From the NCBI GenBank assembly GCA_046758905.1, contig JBHIBC010000008.1, positions 1-62,796 on the forward strand: a DNA stretch of 62,796 bases. Reading direction: 5' to 3'. Shown piece by piece: positions 15,897 to 25,878 of this stretch (its first letter is position 1; each line of letters begins with the position of its first letter). The DNA is from JBHIBC01 sp046758905. GTDB lineage: Bacteria; Acidobacteriota; Polarisedimenticolia; Gp22-AA2. The notes below the pieces were generated by a model. That model was not told where the DNA came from. It did no database searches and worked only from the letters and a program-made list of their open reading frames with translations. A program made the translations under genes and the position numbers.

Positions 15897-16351
15897 GATG
15901 CCCCTTCTGCACCCAGCTGGGGGACAAGGTCGTCGACTCCCGAGAGGGGAGGGACGGGGCGGTCATCCGTCGGCGGCGCGAATGTCTCAGCTGCCATCGG
16001 CGGTTCACCTCCTACGAGCGCATCGACGAGATCGCCTGGATGGTGATCAAGAAGGACGGCAGTCGGGAGCCGTTCGACCGGAACAAGGTGCTGGCGGGCC
16101 TGCGGCGCGCCTGCGAGAAACGCCCCGTCTCGGTGGCCGATCTGGAGGCGGTGGCCGACGAGGTGGAGCGCAGGCTGCAGGAGGCCCCCGAACGCGAGAT
16201 CCCCGCGAGGGCGATCGGTGAGATGGTCATCGAGCGGCTGCGGGACCTGGACAAGGTCGCCTACGTCCGCTTCGCGAGCGTCTACCGCCAATTCGAGGAC
16301 GTCGACCAGTTCATGAAGGAGCTCAAGGAGCTCCTCGAGCAGCGCAGGTAG
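15893..16351 (+). CDS. nrdR: Transcriptional repressor NrdR
   Basis: NrdR is the ATP/dATP-sensing repressor of ribonucleotide reductase genes. The 152-residue product starts with a zinc ribbon (CPFC at 3-6 and CLSCHRRF at about 31-38, four Cys) followed by the ATP-cone (about 46-138: VIKKDGSREPFDRNKVLAGL, VAYVRFASVYRQF). ATG 15893 overlaps the upstream stop, and MRCPFC is the standard N-terminus. The frame is open upstream only because of GC bias. No ribonucleotide reductase gene or NrdR box is visible in the window, so it acts elsewhere. Confidence 0.95.
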   Translation: MRCPFCTQLGDKVVDSREGRDGAVIRRRRECLSCHRRFTSYERIDEIAWMVIKKDGSREPFDRNKVLAGLRRACEKRPVSVADLEAVADEVERRLQEAPEREIPARAIGEMVIERLRDLDKVAYVRFASVYRQFEDVDQFMKELKELLEQRR

Positions 16352-16374
16352 CGCGGCCGCGCCCGCCGGGCTGC

Positions 16375-16403
16375 TTGCGCAATCTCCGGGCCCTCACTAT
16401 ATT
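16375..16403 (+). promoter_or_regulatory. Promoter of hsp20-lon
   Basis: TTGCGC (16375-16380), 17 bp, TATATT (16398-16403). No CIRCE element or sigma-32-type CCCCAT box was seen, so heat control is not evident from this sequence. Confidence 0.5.
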
Positions 16404-16432
16404 AGGCCCCGCATTCCGGAAAGGGGCGTTCC

Positions 16433-16879
16433 ATGATCAGTCTCGGGCCTTTCGTCGAGATCAGCCGGATTCAGAGCGAGATCAACCGCCTGTTCGACAA
16501 CCTGCTGGAGCTGCGGGCCTCGGGCACCGAGACCGGATGCGAGTGGCTGCCCAACGCCGACGTGTATGAGACCGAGGGGGAGCTGGTGGTGAAATTCGAG
16601 ATCCCGGGCGTGGCGCTCAACGACGTCAGGCTGGTGGTCAACGGGAACAACTTGGTGCTGGAGGGGGAGAAGAGGCGTCCCGACCCGGCGGAGAACGCGC
16701 GGTACCACTGCATGGAGCGCGGCTTCGGGCGGTTCCGGCGGGTGGTCCACATCGCCTCCCCGGTCAATACCCATCAGGCGTCGACCGATCTGTCCGACGG
16801 GGTGCTCAAGGTCACCTTCCCCAAGGTCCCCAACCGGCGCGGCGAGGAGATCCCGATCTCCATCAAGGATGCCAAATGA
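16433..16879 (+). CDS. Small heat shock protein, Hsp20/alpha-crystallin family
   Basis: An ATP-independent chaperone that holds unfolding proteins. The 148-residue product has a short N-terminal region (EINRLFDNLLE), the alpha-crystallin domain from about 38 (WLPNADVYETEGELVVKFEIPGV) to 135, and the C-terminal I-x-I anchor in IPISI. The LEGEKRR and GVLKVTFPKV strands are typical. Its stop overlaps the lon ATG (ATGA at 16876), a pairing that links the holder chaperone with the protease that removes damaged proteins. Confidence 0.93.
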   Translation: MISLGPFVEISRIQSEINRLFDNLLELRASGTETGCEWLPNADVYETEGELVVKFEIPGVALNDVRLVVNGNNLVLEGEKRRPDPAENARYHCMERGFGRFRRVVHIASPVNTHQASTDLSDGVLKVTFPKVPNRRGEEIPISIKDAK

Positions 16880-19281
16880 CGGCGCCGAAGGCCGACCTGC
16901 CCGAGGACCAGCTGAAGATCCCGAAGGATCTCCCGGTCCTGACCCTACGCGACATCGTCGTCTACCCGTTCATCATCGTGCCGCTGTCGGTGAGCCGGCA
17001 GAGGTCGATCAAGGCCATCGACCGGGCGCTCTCCGAGAACCGCATGATCCTGCTCCTCGCGCAGAAGGACGGCCGGGTCGAGGAGCCGTACGAGCGGGAC
17101 CTCTTCCGGACGGGGACCGTCGGGGTGATCATGCGCATGCTCAAGCTTCCCGACGGGCGGATCCGAGTCCTGGTGCAGGGGGTCTGCCGCGCCCGCGTCG
17201 AGGAGTACACCCGGAAGGACCCCTTCCTGCAAGCGCGCATCGCGCGCGTCCCCGAGCCGGCCGCGGGAGAGTCCCTCGAGGTCGAGGCGCTGCTCCGCAG
17301 CGTCAGGAGGTCGCTCGAGCGCAGCATCTCGCTCGGGAAGCCGATCTCGTCCGAGGTCATGGTTATCGCCAGCAACCTCGAGGACCCCGGGCGGCTGGCC
17401 GATCTCACCGCCAGCAACCTGGATCTCAAGGTCGAGGAGGCCCAGGAGATCCTCAAGACGGTCGATCCCCTCGTGCGCCTCAAGCGGGTCCACGAGCTGC
17501 TGAACCGGGAGATCGAGCTGCTCAACATGCAGCAGGAGATCAACACGCACGCCCGCGAGGAGATCGACCGCTCCCAGAGGGAGTACTTCCTGCGGCAGCA
17601 GATGAAGGCCATCCAGAACGAGCTGGGCGAGGGGAACGACCTGGCGGAGGAAGTGGAGTCGTTTCGCCAGCGGGCGCGCAAGGCCAGGATGCCTAAGAGA
17701 GTGGCCGATGAGGTGGAGCGCCAGATCAACAAGCTGGAGAGGATGCACCCCGACTCGGCCGAGACCGCAACCTTGCGGAACTACCTGGACTGGATGGTGA
17801 ACCTCCCGTGGTCGTTCCAGACCAAGGACAACCTGGACCTCAAGAAGGCGCAGGCCATCCTCGACGAGGATCACTACGGGCTCGACAACGTCAAGGAGCG
17901 CATCCTCGAGTACCTCGCCGTCCGCAAGCTCAAGAAGAAGATGCGCGGGCCGATCCTCTGCTTCGTGGGGCCCCCGGGGGTGGGCAAGACCTCCCTGGGA
18001 CGGTCGATCGCGCGGGCTCTGGGCCGGAAGTTCGTGCGCATCTCCCTGGGCGGGATCCGCGACGAGGCGGAGATACGCGGCCACCGCCGGACCTACGTCG
18101 GTTCGATGCCGGGTCGCATCGTCCAGGGCATCAGCCAGGCTGGATCGAACAACCCCGTGTTCATGCTGGACGAGGTCGACAAGATCGGCGCGGACTACCG
18201 TGGCGATCCCTCCGCAGCGCTCCTGGAGGTGCTCGACCCGGAGCAGAACTTCAGCTTCCGTGACCATTATCTGAACGTGCCGTTCGACCTCAGCCACGTC
18301 ATGTTCGTGGCCACGGCCAACCTCCTCGACCCGATCCAGCCGGCCTTTCGAGACCGCATGGAGGTGATCACGCTGTCCGGGTACACGGAGGAGGAGAAGA
18401 TCGAGATCGCCAAGCGGCACCTGCTCCCAAAGCAGATCGTGGAGAACGGCCTGAGGCCCGATCGGGTCACGTTCGGCGACAAGGCGATCCAGACCATCAT
18501 CGAGAAGTACACCCGCGAGGCGGGGCTCAGGAACCTCGAGCGCGAGATCGCGAAGATCTGCCGCAAGCTGGCGCGCCGTGTCGCCGAAGGCGCCTCCGGC
18601 CCCTTCCGGGTCACCCCCTCCCTGGCCGAGGATCTGCTCGGGGTGCCGCGCATCACGCCCGAGACCGCTCTGCGGGCCAACCAGATCGGGGTGGCGACGG
18701 GGCTCGCCTGGACCGCCTCCGGCGGGGAGATCCTGTTCATCGAGGCGACCATCATGCCGGGCAAGGGACGCCTGATCCTGACCGGCCACCTGGGCACGGT
18801 GATGAAGGAGTCGGCTCAGGCCGCCCTGTCCTACGCGCGATCGCGCGCCGCCGAGTTCGGCATCAGCATGAACGCCTTCGGAGACATCGACGTGCACGTG
18901 CACGTCCCGGAGGGGGCCATCCCCAAGGACGGGCCCTCCGCCGGCATCACCATGGCGACCGCCATCATCTCGGTGCTGACCAACCGCCCCGTGCGGAGGA
19001 GCGTGGCGATGACCGGAGAGATCACTCTGCGCGGAAACGTCCTGCCCATCGGCGGCGTGAAGGAGAAGGTCTTGGCGGCCCGCCGGGCCGACATCGAGAC
19101 GGTGATCCTCCCCGAGGCCAACCGGAGGAACCTGGAGGAGGTCCCCGAGCTGTTCCGCAAGGGCCTCAGGTTCGCGTTCGTGTCGGACGTGAGCGAGGTG
19201 TTCGAGGTCGCCCTCACCGCGCCCGTCGGCCGGCGCACCGGATCCCGCATGGGCACCGACAGGCCGGTGGCCGCCGTCTAG
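16876..19281 (+). CDS. lon: ATP-dependent protease Lon
   Basis: A cytoplasmic AAA+ serine protease that degrades misfolded and regulatory proteins. The 801-residue product has the LAN substrate domain (about 12-210), a coiled-coil middle, the AAA+ module with Walker A GPPGVGKTS near 365 and Walker B VFMLDEVDKIG near 432, and the peptidase domain with the Ser-Lys dyad: Ser688 in PKDGPSAGI and the Lys in GGVKEK near 731. The length and order match LonA. It is translationally coupled to hsp20 and followed by thiL after 21 bp. Confidence 0.97.
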   Translation: MTAPKADLPEDQLKIPKDLPVLTLRDIVVYPFIIVPLSVSRQRSIKAIDRALSENRMILLLAQKDGRVEEPYERDLFRTGTVGVIMRMLKLPDGRIRVLVQGVCRARVEEYTRKDPFLQARIARVPEPAAGESLEVEALLRSVRRSLERSISLGKPISSEVMVIASNLEDPGRLADLTASNLDLKVEEAQEILKTVDPLVRLKRVHELLNREIELLNMQQEINTHAREEIDRSQREYFLRQQMKAIQNELGEGNDLAEEVESFRQRARKARMPKRVADEVERQINKLERMHPDSAETATLRNYLDWMVNLPWSFQTKDNLDLKKAQAILDEDHYGLDNVKERILEYLAVRKLKKKMRGPILCFVGPPGVGKTSLGRSIARALGRKFVRISLGGIRDEAEIRGHRRTYVGSMPGRIVQGISQAGSNNPVFMLDEVDKIGADYRGDPSAALLEVLDPEQNFSFRDHYLNVPFDLSHVMFVATANLLDPIQPAFRDRMEVITLSGYTEEEKIEIAKRHLLPKQIVENGLRPDRVTFGDKAIQTIIEKYTREAGLRNLEREIAKICRKLARRVAEGASGPFRVTPSLAEDLLGVPRITPETALRANQIGVATGLAWTASGGEILFIEATIMPGKGRLILTGHLGTVMKESAQAALSYARSRAAEFGISMNAFGDIDVHVHVPEGAIPKDGPSAGITMATAIISVLTNRPVRRSVAMTGEITLRGNVLPIGGVKEKVLAARRADIETVILPEANRRNLEEVPELFRKGLRFAFVSDVSEVFEVALTAPVGRRTGSRMGTDRPVAAV

Positions 19282-19302
19282 GTCGTCCCGCTCCGCAAGC
19301 TC

Positions 19303-20346
19303 ATGGCGCGCTTCGCTGATCTCGGTGAACAGGGGTTCATCGACCTCGTCGCCGGATTGTCCCGGCCCCTCTCTCCGCGCCCGGTCGTGGGGATCGGCGA
19401 CGACGCGGCCGTCCTCTCGCTCCCGCCGCGCGCACGCGCCGTGCTGACCACCGACCTGCTGGCCGAGGGCATTCACTTCAGGACCGGGACGACCCCCGCC
19501 CGGCTGCTGGGCCGCAAGGCGCTTTCGGTCAACCTCAGCGACATCGCCGCCATGGGCGGGGCGCCCCATTCCTGCGTCGTCTCGATCGGCTTCCCGCGCG
19601 GGACCCCGATCGCCTACGCGCGCGAATTGGCGCGCGGGCTGGTCTCTCAGGCCCGGAGATACGGCGTGGCCATCGCCGGCGGCGACACCTCCGCCGCCCG
19701 CTCGCTGTTCCTGTCGGTGGCCCTCGTCGGCGTCGTCGAGCCCGGGAGGCAGGTCGGCCGGGGCGGTGCCCGGCCCGGCGAGGTCCTGTTCGTAACCGGG
19801 ACGCTGGGGGGATCGGCGGCCGGGCTCAAGCTGCTGCGCGCCGGAGTCCGGCGCTCCGGGGCACCGCGGGGCCGCGGCCCGGGCGCGGCCGCACGCCTGC
19901 GGCGCCACACGGCCCGCCTCATCCGTCGCCACCTCGATCCGATCCCCAGAGTCCTCGCCGGGCGCGCCCTTGGGCTGTCCGGCCTGGCCACCGCTATGAT
20001 CGACCTCTCGGACGGCCTGGCGCGCGACCTGTCGCGGCTGTGTCGGGCCAGCCGCGCCGGCGCGGTGATCGAGGCGGCGGCGATCCCCGTGGATCGCTCG
20101 GCACGGGCCGTGCTGGGCCGGAGGCGCGCGCTGCGGCTGGCGCTGGCCGGCGGAGAGGACTACGAGCTGCTGTTCGCCGCCCGCAGCGAGCACGCGCCTC
20201 TCGTCCGGAGGCTGTCGCGCCGGCTCGGCGTTCCGATGTCGCGGATCGGTCAGATCCTTCCGGCGCGCCACGGGATCCGCGTGCTGCGGACCGATGGACG
20301 CTACGCCGCGCTGCCGCGAGGCGGCTTCGAGCACTTCCCGCGCTGA
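19303..20346 (+). CDS. thiL: Thiamine-monophosphate kinase
   Basis: Phosphorylates thiamine monophosphate to the cofactor thiamine diphosphate. The 347-residue product shows the AIRS/PurM-like fold signatures: VVGIGDDAAVL (Mg-ATP) near residue 28, TTDLLAEGIHF near 49, LGRKALSVNLSDIAAMGG near 68-85, AGGDTS near 125, MIDLSDGLARDL near 232 and LAGGEDYELLF near 285. All family metal-binding Asp residues are seen. ATG 19303 follows lon closely and lacks a clear Shine-Dalgarno sequence, but GLGEQ-type residues (FADLGEQGFI) begin right after it. Confidence 0.95.
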   Translation: MARFADLGEQGFIDLVAGLSRPLSPRPVVGIGDDAAVLSLPPRARAVLTTDLLAEGIHFRTGTTPARLLGRKALSVNLSDIAAMGGAPHSCVVSIGFPRGTPIAYARELARGLVSQARRYGVAIAGGDTSAARSLFLSVALVGVVEPGRQVGRGGARPGEVLFVTGTLGGSAAGLKLLRAGVRRSGAPRGRGPGAAARLRRHTARLIRRHLDPIPRVLAGRALGLSGLATAMIDLSDGLARDLSRLCRASRAGAVIEAAAIPVDRSARAVLGRRRALRLALAGGEDYELLFAARSEHAPLVRRLSRRLGVPMSRIGQILPARHGIRVLRTDGRYAALPRGGFEHFPR

Positions 20347-20727
20347 CGCGGCCGCGGGGCGGGCACCTCCGGCCCGCTGTGAACCCCGCCCGGGAACCAC
20401 CCATAACCCACCGTCCGCGCCGCCTCCAGGCCGCCGCGAGGCCCGCCTGCGCCGCCGCGCCTGGTGGGTCAGCAAGCGGCGCGCCGCCTTGCAGGCCCAC
20501 CTCGACATCGCCGCCCTGTGGGCCAACTCCTGCCGCGGCATCACCAACCGCGGACCACCCCTGCCAAGGCCCTCGGCCTCGCCCCGCGCCCCTATCGCCC
20601 GGAGGGGGTCCTGGCCTGGAGGCGGGACTGGGCACCACTCCGCCACCTCACCCCTCCCTGACCCGATATGCCCCATCCGCGCGCTCGTCGGGCATTTTCC
20701 ATCGGGAAACCTGCGGGTCCGGCGCCG
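20347..20727. other. Gene-free region with a transposase remnant
   Basis: No intact gene. The middle holds a frameshifted transposase tail (20425-20640). The last 90 bp lead into the ECF promoter. Confidence 0.5.
20425..20640 (+). pseudogene. Decayed transposase C-terminal remnant
   Basis: Two adjacent frames join into a typical transposase tail. One frame gives SKRRAALQAHLDIAALWANS and then CRGITNRG up to about 20552. After a shift of frame the next gives TTPAKALGLAPRPY and then RPEGVLAWRRDW. The combined RG-TNR-x-TPAxALGL-xxRP-xxxLAWRxDW pattern is what I expect from the end of a bacterial IS transposase. No start, catalytic core or terminal repeats are visible, so this is a dead fragment. 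Family assignment is from memory of the motif only. Confidence 0.4.
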
Positions 20728-20756
20728 TTGACCTGCGTTCGAGGCGCCCGTATGAT
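20728..20756 (+). promoter_or_regulatory. Promoter of the ECF sigma / secretion operon
   Basis: TTGACC (20728-20733), exactly 17 bp, TATGAT (20751-20756): 5 of 6 matches in each. This is a housekeeping-type promoter, not an ECF-type GGAAC/CGT pair. The leader is about 88 nt. Confidence 0.7.
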
Positions 20757-20850
20757 GCGCCGACGTCCCGTCCGAGCCTCCGGACCGGCGCTTGGCCCCG
20801 TGAGGACGAGCGGAGGCGGGAGTTCGGGGTCGAGCGGGGGCCGATGTGCG

Positions 20851-21450
20851 ATGGACGAGAACGACCTGATCCGCCGCTCGGCCGAGGGAGACGTCGACGC
20901 GTTCGAGGCCCTCGTCCGGAGGCGGCGCGACCGGGTCTTCTGGATCGCCTTCCACGTCGTCGGGGAGGCGGAGCTGGCGCGCGACGTGACGCAGGAGGTC
21001 TTGCTGCGTCTGTTCCGCGTGATCCGGCGATTCCGGAAGGGCGCAAGCTTCGATGCCTGGCTGTATCGCATCACCCTCAACCTCGGCATCGACGCGCTGC
21101 GCCGCGAGAGGCCCCACCGCGAGGCGGCGTCGCTCGACGAGGGTGCCGTCCCCTCCGGGCCGAAGCTGGCCGCACCGGGCGGGCGAATCCCCTCGCCTGC
21201 GGAGGAGATGCGCGTCGATGAGGTGCGGAGGATCTTCATGACCCTGTCGGCACTCCTCCCCAGGAAGCAGCGCTTCGCCTTCATCCTGCGGGAGATCGAG
21301 GGCCTGTCGACCGCCGAGGTGGCCGCCGTCCTCCGGACCAGCGGCTCCACGGTCCGCAACCATGTCCTGCAGGCCCGGCGGGTCCTCCGGGAGGAGCTGC
21401 GCCGCCGATTCCCCGAGTATTGCCGCCCCCGTTCCCATTCCAGAGAATGA
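20851..21450 (+). CDS. ECF-type RNA polymerase sigma factor
   Basis: A 199-residue group IV sigma factor. Region 2 (about 8-75) includes DENDLIRRSAEGDVDAFEAL and the core-binding/-10 part ELARDVTQEVLLRLFRVIRR followed by DAWLYRITLN. Region 4 (about 130-185) includes LLPRKQRFAFILREIEGLST with the HTH AEVAAVLRTSGSTVRNHVLQ for the -35. ATG 20851 is chosen because everything before it in the open frame is low complexity and overlaps the promoter. It heads the secretion operon and is followed after 93 bp by a zinc-finger membrane protein that is probably its anti-sigma factor. Direct control of the secretion genes is inferred from position. Confidence 0.92.
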   Translation: MDENDLIRRSAEGDVDAFEALVRRRRDRVFWIAFHVVGEAELARDVTQEVLLRLFRVIRRFRKGASFDAWLYRITLNLGIDALRRERPHREAASLDEGAVPSGPKLAAPGGRIPSPAEEMRVDEVRRIFMTLSALLPRKQRFAFILREIEGLSTAEVAAVLRTSGSTVRNHVLQARRVLREELRRRFPEYCRPRSHSRE

Positions 21451-21543
21451 CGATCCTGTGATCGCCGGCCCGAACTAGACGGGCGGCGGTCCGGGCGCGT
21501 ACATAGGCCGGGGGGCGATCCCCCACGACATGAGGAGGGGAGG

Positions 21544-22170
21544 ATGGAACGGCCGGGGCAGACCTCGTGCGAGGCGATCGGCAGCTTGCTGGGCGGGTTC
21601 TCCGAGGGCAGCCTCGAGGAGGCGACGGAGGGGCGGGTGCGGGAGCACCTGGCGGTCTGCGACGCCTGCCGGTCGGCGCTGCGGGAGCTGGACCCTTCTG
21701 CCCTGTTTCTCGGCCTGCGCGGCCGGACGCTCCCGGAGGCGTTCTGGGCCGGGTTCGACGAGCGGCTGCGCTCGCAGCTCCCGGTGCCGGGGTTCCGCTG
21801 GACCGACATGCTCCGGTACCCGCGGCTCGCCTACTTTACGGCTCCCCTCGCGATGCTCCTCGTCGTGGGCGCCACCCTGTTCATCCTGCAGCCGCGGATC
21901 CCCGGCGTGCGCGGCCGGCGCGCAGCCCCTGGGATCCGCTCGCCCTACCTGGGCCCCGCCGCCCCGTCGCCGGTCGCTCGGCCGAGCCGGCGGGGCGCGT
22001 CGCCGGAGCTCCGGGGGCTCCAGCCGGCCGACGCGCAGATCGAGCCGTCCGGGCCGCCGGTGCTGGAGGAGGTCGACTCACCAGGGGCGCGCGTTTACCG
22101 CTTCTCGGTCGGTGAGTCGGGGGACGAGACCGACATCTATCTGGTGGTCGATGGGTCGATCGACATCTGA
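21544..22170 (+). CDS. Putative zinc-finger transmembrane anti-sigma factor
   Basis: The 208-residue product has an anti-sigma zinc-finger-like N-terminus with H-x3-C-x2-C (HLAVCDAC, His35, Cys39, Cys42) and an upstream Cys9, as in ZAS/zf-HC2 proteins. One transmembrane helix follows (about 99-117, FTAPLAMLLVVGATLFIL). The C-terminal 90 residues are periplasmic, Pro/Arg-rich, then a compact acidic end (VYRFSVGESGDETDIYLVV). It directly follows the ECF sigma gene. The expected job is to hold the sigma factor at the membrane until an envelope signal arrives. ATG 21544 has GAGGGGAGG just upstream, a strong ribosome binding site. Confidence 0.82.
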   Translation: MERPGQTSCEAIGSLLGGFSEGSLEEATEGRVREHLAVCDACRSALRELDPSALFLGLRGRTLPEAFWAGFDERLRSQLPVPGFRWTDMLRYPRLAYFTAPLAMLLVVGATLFILQPRIPGVRGRRAAPGIRSPYLGPAAPSPVARPSRRGASPELRGLQPADAQIEPSGPPVLEEVDSPGARVYRFSVGESGDETDIYLVVDGSIDI

Positions 22171-22212
22171 GTCCGCGGCGCCGGGCGTGCCGCGCGAAAG
22201 GGGGGGAGTCGA

Positions 22213-22938
22213 GTGAGCCGCCGCCGCGCGTGTGTCGCGTATGTCGCCCTGCTGGCGCTCCTCTCCGTGCTCGCTCCTTGGCCCGCCGCCGGGACGCCGC
22301 CGGAGGAAGCCTCCGGGCTGGCGACGCGCGTCTTCAACATCCAGTACAAGACTGTGGACGCCGTATACCTGCTCGTCAGCCCCGCGCTCGGGCCCCTCGG
22401 GTCGATCCGCGCCGAGCCGCACCGCCGCACCCTGACCGTGGCGGACACGCCCCAGAATCTCCGCCGCATCGCCGATCTCATCGCCTCGTTCGACATCCCT
22501 CCGAGGAGCGTCGAGGTGTCGGTGCAGCTGATCCTGGCGTCGTCGGGGCCTGGATCGGTGCGGCCCGTGCCGCCGCCGATCCGCGGGGTCATCGAGAGGC
22601 TGAGCGCGCTCAGCACCCGCTGGAACGACTATCGCCTGCTCGGGAACGCCAGGGTGCTGAGCACCGAGGGGGAGGCGAGCAGCCTGCAGGTGGGGGATCG
22701 GTACCGGGTCGATTTCCGCGTGGACGAGATCTCCGGGGACAGTCGCATTATCCGCTTCAAGCCGTTCGAGCTGCGGCGGCGCGAGATGACCGTCGAGGGG
22801 CGGGAGAGCTACTCGCGGGTCATGAGGACCGTCCTGAACCTGCGTGATTCACAGTTGTTTATCGTCGGGGCGTCGAGGATGGAGCGCAGCAATCGGGCCC
22901 TGTTCATGACGATCACCGCCTCGCTTCAGGGCCCCTGA
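22213..22938 (+). CDS. Secreted protein with secretin N1-type domain
   Basis: A 241-residue exported protein: a signal peptide (about 1-28, VALLALLSVLAPWPAAG) and then a secretin/NolW-like ring domain (about 38-100: VFNIQYKTVDAVYLLVSPAL, TVADTPQNLRRIADLIASFD), the fold that forms the periplasmic rings of secretins. Residues 100-241 form a second conserved-looking domain with SVEVSVQLIL and LFIVGASRMERSNRALFMTI, similar to the pre-barrel part of secretins but lacking the beta-barrel signatures. It may add a ring to the secretin channel or help it assemble. The start is GTG 22213 after a GGGGGGAG stretch. The family is not one I can name more precisely. Confidence 0.7.
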   Translation: MSRRRACVAYVALLALLSVLAPWPAAGTPPEEASGLATRVFNIQYKTVDAVYLLVSPALGPLGSIRAEPHRRTLTVADTPQNLRRIADLIASFDIPPRSVEVSVQLILASSGPGSVRPVPPPIRGVIERLSALSTRWNDYRLLGNARVLSTEGEASSLQVGDRYRVDFRVDEISGDSRIIRFKPFELRRREMTVEGRESYSRVMRTVLNLRDSQLFIVGASRMERSNRALFMTITASLQGP

Positions 22939-22970
22939 GCGGTCGGGAGCAGCAGGGAGTTCGCCAGCGC

Positions 22971-24185
22971 ATGCCGGAGTTCATCGCCAGGGTCGGGACG
23001 ACCGACGGGACGATCGCGGAGCGCAGCTTCACGGCCGACTCGGAGGGGGCGCTGCGCGCCCAGTTGCAGGAACGCGAGTACCTGATCTTCGGCATCCGCA
23101 GGAAGAGCGCCCTCTCCACCCTGGTCCCGGACATCAGGAGCAAGCGCCGCATCCGGATGAAGGAGTTCCTGCTCTTCAACCAGGAGCTCGCCGCCCTCCT
23201 CCGCGCGGGGCTGCCGATCATCGCCAGCCTGGCGATCCTCCTCGAGAGGCGCAAGAACCCGGTCTTCAGGAGGGTGCTGATCGACGTCCACGACCGGGTG
23301 CGCGGCGGCGCGTCGCTCTCCGAGGCCTTCGACGCCCAGGGCGAGATGTTCCCGAAGATCTTCTCCTCCACGCTGGCCTCGGGGGAGCGCTCGGGCGAGG
23401 TGGCGACGGTGCTGCAGCGTTACATCGTCTACCAGAAGACGATGCTCGATCTGCGCCGCAAGGTGACGCAGGCGCTCATCTATCCCATCTGCCTGTTCGT
23501 CGTGTTGGTGGCGATCATCGCGACCCTGATCCTCCACGTGATCCCGAAGTTCGTGTCCTTTTTCGAGGACGTGGGGGCCGAGCTTCCCCTGATCACCCGT
23601 GTGCTCATCGGCGTGTCCCACCTGGTGACCGAGAACATCTGGTACGTCGCGGGGGGACTGGTGGCGGCGGCGGTGGCCTTCCGGTCCTGGCAGCACACGG
23701 AATCGGGGCGCCTGGCCCTGGATCGGCTCAAGGTGGGCGTCCCGGTGATGGGCGGCGTCTGGCACCGGTTCTCCGCCACCCGGTTCGTCCGGACCCTCGG
23801 GACGCTGATCGGCGGCGGGATTCCCGCGGTCACCGCCCTGGGGATCTCGGCGCGGGCCGTGGGCAACAGGGCGTTCGAGCTCCGGCTGTTGGAGGTGGAG
23901 CGCAAGGTGCGCGAGGGGAGGAGCCTCTGGGAGTCCCTGGAGGAGACGGGGCTGTTCAGCGACATCGCGATCGAGATGACCCGCGTCGGGGAGTCGACCG
24001 GGGCGCTGGACGAGATGCTGGTCAACATCGCGGACTTCTATGACGAGGAGATCGACGCGCGACTGTCCACGATGATGGCCCTGCTCGAGCCGGTGATGCT
24101 GATCATCATGGGCGGCATCGTGGCCACCATGATGCTGGCGATCTTCCTGCCGATGGTCGGGGCCATCGGTCAGGGCACCTTCTGA
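22971..24185 (+). CDS. gspF: Type II secretion / type IV pilus inner-membrane protein GspF/PilC
   Basis: The polytopic platform protein that couples the assembly ATPase to pseudopilus growth. The 404-residue product contains two GspF repeats (about 65-190 and 270-395) with the signature LFNQELAALLRAGLPI and the matching FVRTLGTLIGGGIPAVTAL. Hydrophobic helices are near 165-190, 218-238 and 370-395 (MLIIMGGIVATMMLAIFLPM). The N-terminal 60 residues match the usual F-type head (FIARVGTTDGTIAERSFTAD). Gene order F then E is reversed relative to many gsp operons. Confidence 0.92.
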   Translation: MPEFIARVGTTDGTIAERSFTADSEGALRAQLQEREYLIFGIRRKSALSTLVPDIRSKRRIRMKEFLLFNQELAALLRAGLPIIASLAILLERRKNPVFRRVLIDVHDRVRGGASLSEAFDAQGEMFPKIFSSTLASGERSGEVATVLQRYIVYQKTMLDLRRKVTQALIYPICLFVVLVAIIATLILHVIPKFVSFFEDVGAELPLITRVLIGVSHLVTENIWYVAGGLVAAAVAFRSWQHTESGRLALDRLKVGVPVMGGVWHRFSATRFVRTLGTLIGGGIPAVTALGISARAVGNRAFELRLLEVERKVREGRSLWESLEETGLFSDIAIEMTRVGESTGALDEMLVNIADFYDEEIDARLSTMMALLEPVMLIIMGGIVATMMLAIFLPMVGAIGQGTF

Positions 24186-24195
24186 GGAGCGGAGC

Positions 24196-25854
<1,659 letters not shown>

Positions 25855-25878
25855 CGGCGTCGATCGCGAGAAGAGGAC

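Noticed and set aside
16945..21438. 1497-codon minus-strand open frame opposite lon-thiL
   Set aside because: It spans several verified genes and has no recognisable domain; an antisense artefact of codon bias.
21472..21501. ECF-type promoter (GAACT ... CGTA) before the anti-sigma gene
   Set aside because: The spacing is 22 bp, too long for the usual 16-17 bp; probably chance.
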